From contig CP021238.1 of the NCBI GenBank assembly GCA_002291465.1, positions 2,604,001 to 2,668,000 of the forward strand: a stretch of DNA of 64,000 nt, read 5' to 3'. A program made the translations under genes and the position numbers. Shown piece after piece: positions 62,817 through 64,000 of the stretch (positions within the stretch are counted from its first letter, which is position 1; every line of letters starts with the position of its first letter). The notes under the pieces were generated by a model, which saw nothing but the letters and a program-made list of their open reading frames with translations, was not told the origin of the DNA and did not search any database. Origin of the DNA: Mycobacterium lepraemurium (GTDB lineage Bacteria; Actinomycetota; Actinomycetes; Mycobacteriales; Mycobacteriaceae).

Positions 62817-64000
62817 GATGCTCGGGTTCCTCACCGTCGGGTGACCGGTCGGATTCGACCGGGCTGAGCAGCACGGTGCCCACCCGCACCCGGCCGCGGT
62901 TATCGGTGCCGCCTTCAGCGTGCAGCCGCAAGCCGTGCGATATCACCTCGGCGCCGGGCAGCGGCACCCGGCCCAGCTCCAGGGCGAGCAGGCCGCCCAC
63001 CGTGTCGACGTCGAGATCGTCGTCGAACTCCACGCCGTAGAGCTCACCGAGATCTTCGATGGGCAGCCGCGCCGACACGCGGAAACGCTTGTCGCCCAGG
63101 TCTTCTATCGGGGCGGTTTCAGCCTGGTCGTATTCGTCGGCGATCTCGCCGACGATCTCCTCCAGCACGTCTTCGATGCTGACCAGCCCGGCGATCGCCC
63201 CGTACTCGTCGACCAGCAGCGCCATGTGGTTCCGGTCACGCTGCATCTCCCGCAGCAGCGCATCCAGCGGCTTGGAGTCCGGCACGAAGACGGCGGGCCG
63301 CATCACCTGCGACACCGGTATGGCCCGTCCGCTGCCGCCGGGTAAGAGCGCCTGCTGCACAAGGTCTTTGAGGTACACCACCCCGACGATGTCGTCAACG
63401 TTCTCGCCGATCACCGGGATGCGCGAGTGCCCGCTGCGCACCGCCAGGTTGATCGCCTGGCTCGCCGATTTGTCGCTCTCGATCCAGATCATCTCGGTGC
63501 GCGGCACCATCACCTCACGGGCCGGGGTGTCACCAAGTTCGAACACCGACTGGATCATGCGGCGTTCCTCGGCGGCGACCACGCCGCGTTGCTGGGCCAG
63601 GTCGACGACCTCGCGCAGCTCGATCTCGGAGGCAAACGGCCCGTTGCGCAACCCCCGGCCGGGAGTGACCACATTACCCAGCACCACCAGCAACCGGCTG
63701 ATCGGCATCAGCAGCCATGAAATGACTTGCAGCGGAAGGACTGTCGTCAACGCGATGGAATAGGCGTTCTGACGGACCAGGGTGCGCGGACCCACCCCCA
63801 TGACCACGAAGCTGGTCACCACCATGATGGCGGCGGCGCCGAACAGCCCCCACCTGAACCCGAAGTTGTCGTAGAGAAACACCACCAGCAGCACGGTCGC
63901 GGTGATCTCGCAGGTGATCCGCAGCAGCACCACCAGGTTGATGTAGCGGGGCCGCTCGGACACCACCTTGGACAGCGCCACCGCGCCGGGCCGCTCGTCA
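62809..64000 (-). CDS. CBS-domain membrane protein, CorC/hemolysin family (5' end outside window)
   Basis: At least 390 residues of a CNNM/CorC-type protein (Rv2366c equivalent), continuing past the right edge. Three or more membrane helices of the DUF21 domain ([39 protein letters not shown]) precede a paired CBS module ([32 protein letters not shown] and [20 protein letters not shown]) and the CorC_HlyC domain ([20 protein letters not shown]). The family handles Mg/Co transport or membrane stress. Intact as far as visible. Confidence 0.9.
   Translation of the reverse strand, partial: DERPGAVALSKVVSERPRYINLVVLLRITCEITATVLLVVFLYDNFGFRWGLFGAAAIMVVTSFVVMGVGPRTLVRQNAYSIALTTVLPLQVISWLLMPISRLLVVLGNVVTPGRGLRNGPFASEIELREVVDLAQQRGVVAAEERRMIQSVFELGDTPAREVMVPRTEMIWIESDKSASQAINLAVRSGHSRIPVIGENVDDIVGVVYLKDLVQQALLPGGSGRAIPVSQVMRPAVFVPDSKPLDALLREMQRDRNHMALLVDEYGAIAGLVSIEDVLEEIVGEIADEYDQAETAPIEDLGDKRFRVSARLPIEDLGELYGVEFDDDLDVDTVGGLLALELGRVPLPGAEVISHGLRLHAEGGTDNRGRVRVGTVLLSPVESDRSPDGEEPEHHD

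Overview
The window is chromosomal DNA of a slow-growing mycobacterium, most like the Mycobacterium avium complex. The GC content is high, starts are GTG/ATG/TTG, ATGA gene overlaps are common, and MmpS/MmpL, PPE, DnaG, Dgt, GlyS, UppS, RecO and Era proteins align well with what I remember of their M. tuberculosis and M. avium counterparts. The species is not proven. The heavy but selective gene decay would fit a host-restricted MAC relative such as M. lepraemurium; this is inference.

Region 1 (1-38 kb) is a glycopeptidolipid (GPL)-type locus. An NRPS and its MbtH partner (minus strand) diverge from mmpS-mmpL4a-mmpL4b. A drrABC exporter cassette follows, with all three genes damaged. From 10.7 to 17.6 kb lies a visibly AT-richer cassette for a modified sugar: CDP-glucose synthesis, CDP-glucose 4,6-dehydratase, a 3,5-epimerase-like cupin, a sugar C-methyltransferase and O-methyltransferases. 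Most of it is broken by frameshifts and stops. It ends in a truncated family-1 glycosyltransferase. Beyond it are a broken GT2, pyruvyltransferase and methyltransferase, three intact family-1 glycosyltransferases, an SDR, four TylF-like methyltransferases, a nucleotide-sugar epimerase, two sulfotransferases, an acyltransferase and a broken lipL.

Region 2 (37.4-45 kb) is a rearrangement scar. An intact RelJ/RelK toxin-antitoxin pair and meaB are followed by the 3' part of mutB. mutB is joined head-on at about 40.58 kb to the 3' third of cysK1, as expected for one end of a large inversion between the Rv1493 and Rv2334 neighbourhoods. The adjacent cysE has lost its active site by an in-frame deletion. 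Three overlapping luciferase-like monooxygenase genes that follow are all disrupted.

Region 3 (45-64 kb) is the conserved block equivalent to Rv2342-Rv2366c: tRNA-Asn, a small membrane-anchored protein, dnaG, a SodC-like lipoprotein, dgt, a frameshifted TPM-domain protein, a dead PPE gene, glyS, the smtB-furB zinc-regulator operon, a Rv2360c homologue, uppS, recO, amiA2, a frameshifted PLP decarboxylase, era and the start of a CBS-domain CorC-like gene. Almost every housekeeping gene is intact, while about 18 accessory genes are disrupted. That contrast argues for real pseudogenes rather than uniform sequencing error.

Working picture: the GPL core and its transport (NRPS, MmpL) may remain functional, but the strain-specific sugar branch, Drr export, cysteine synthesis through CysE/CysK1 and methylmalonyl-CoA mutase appear lost.
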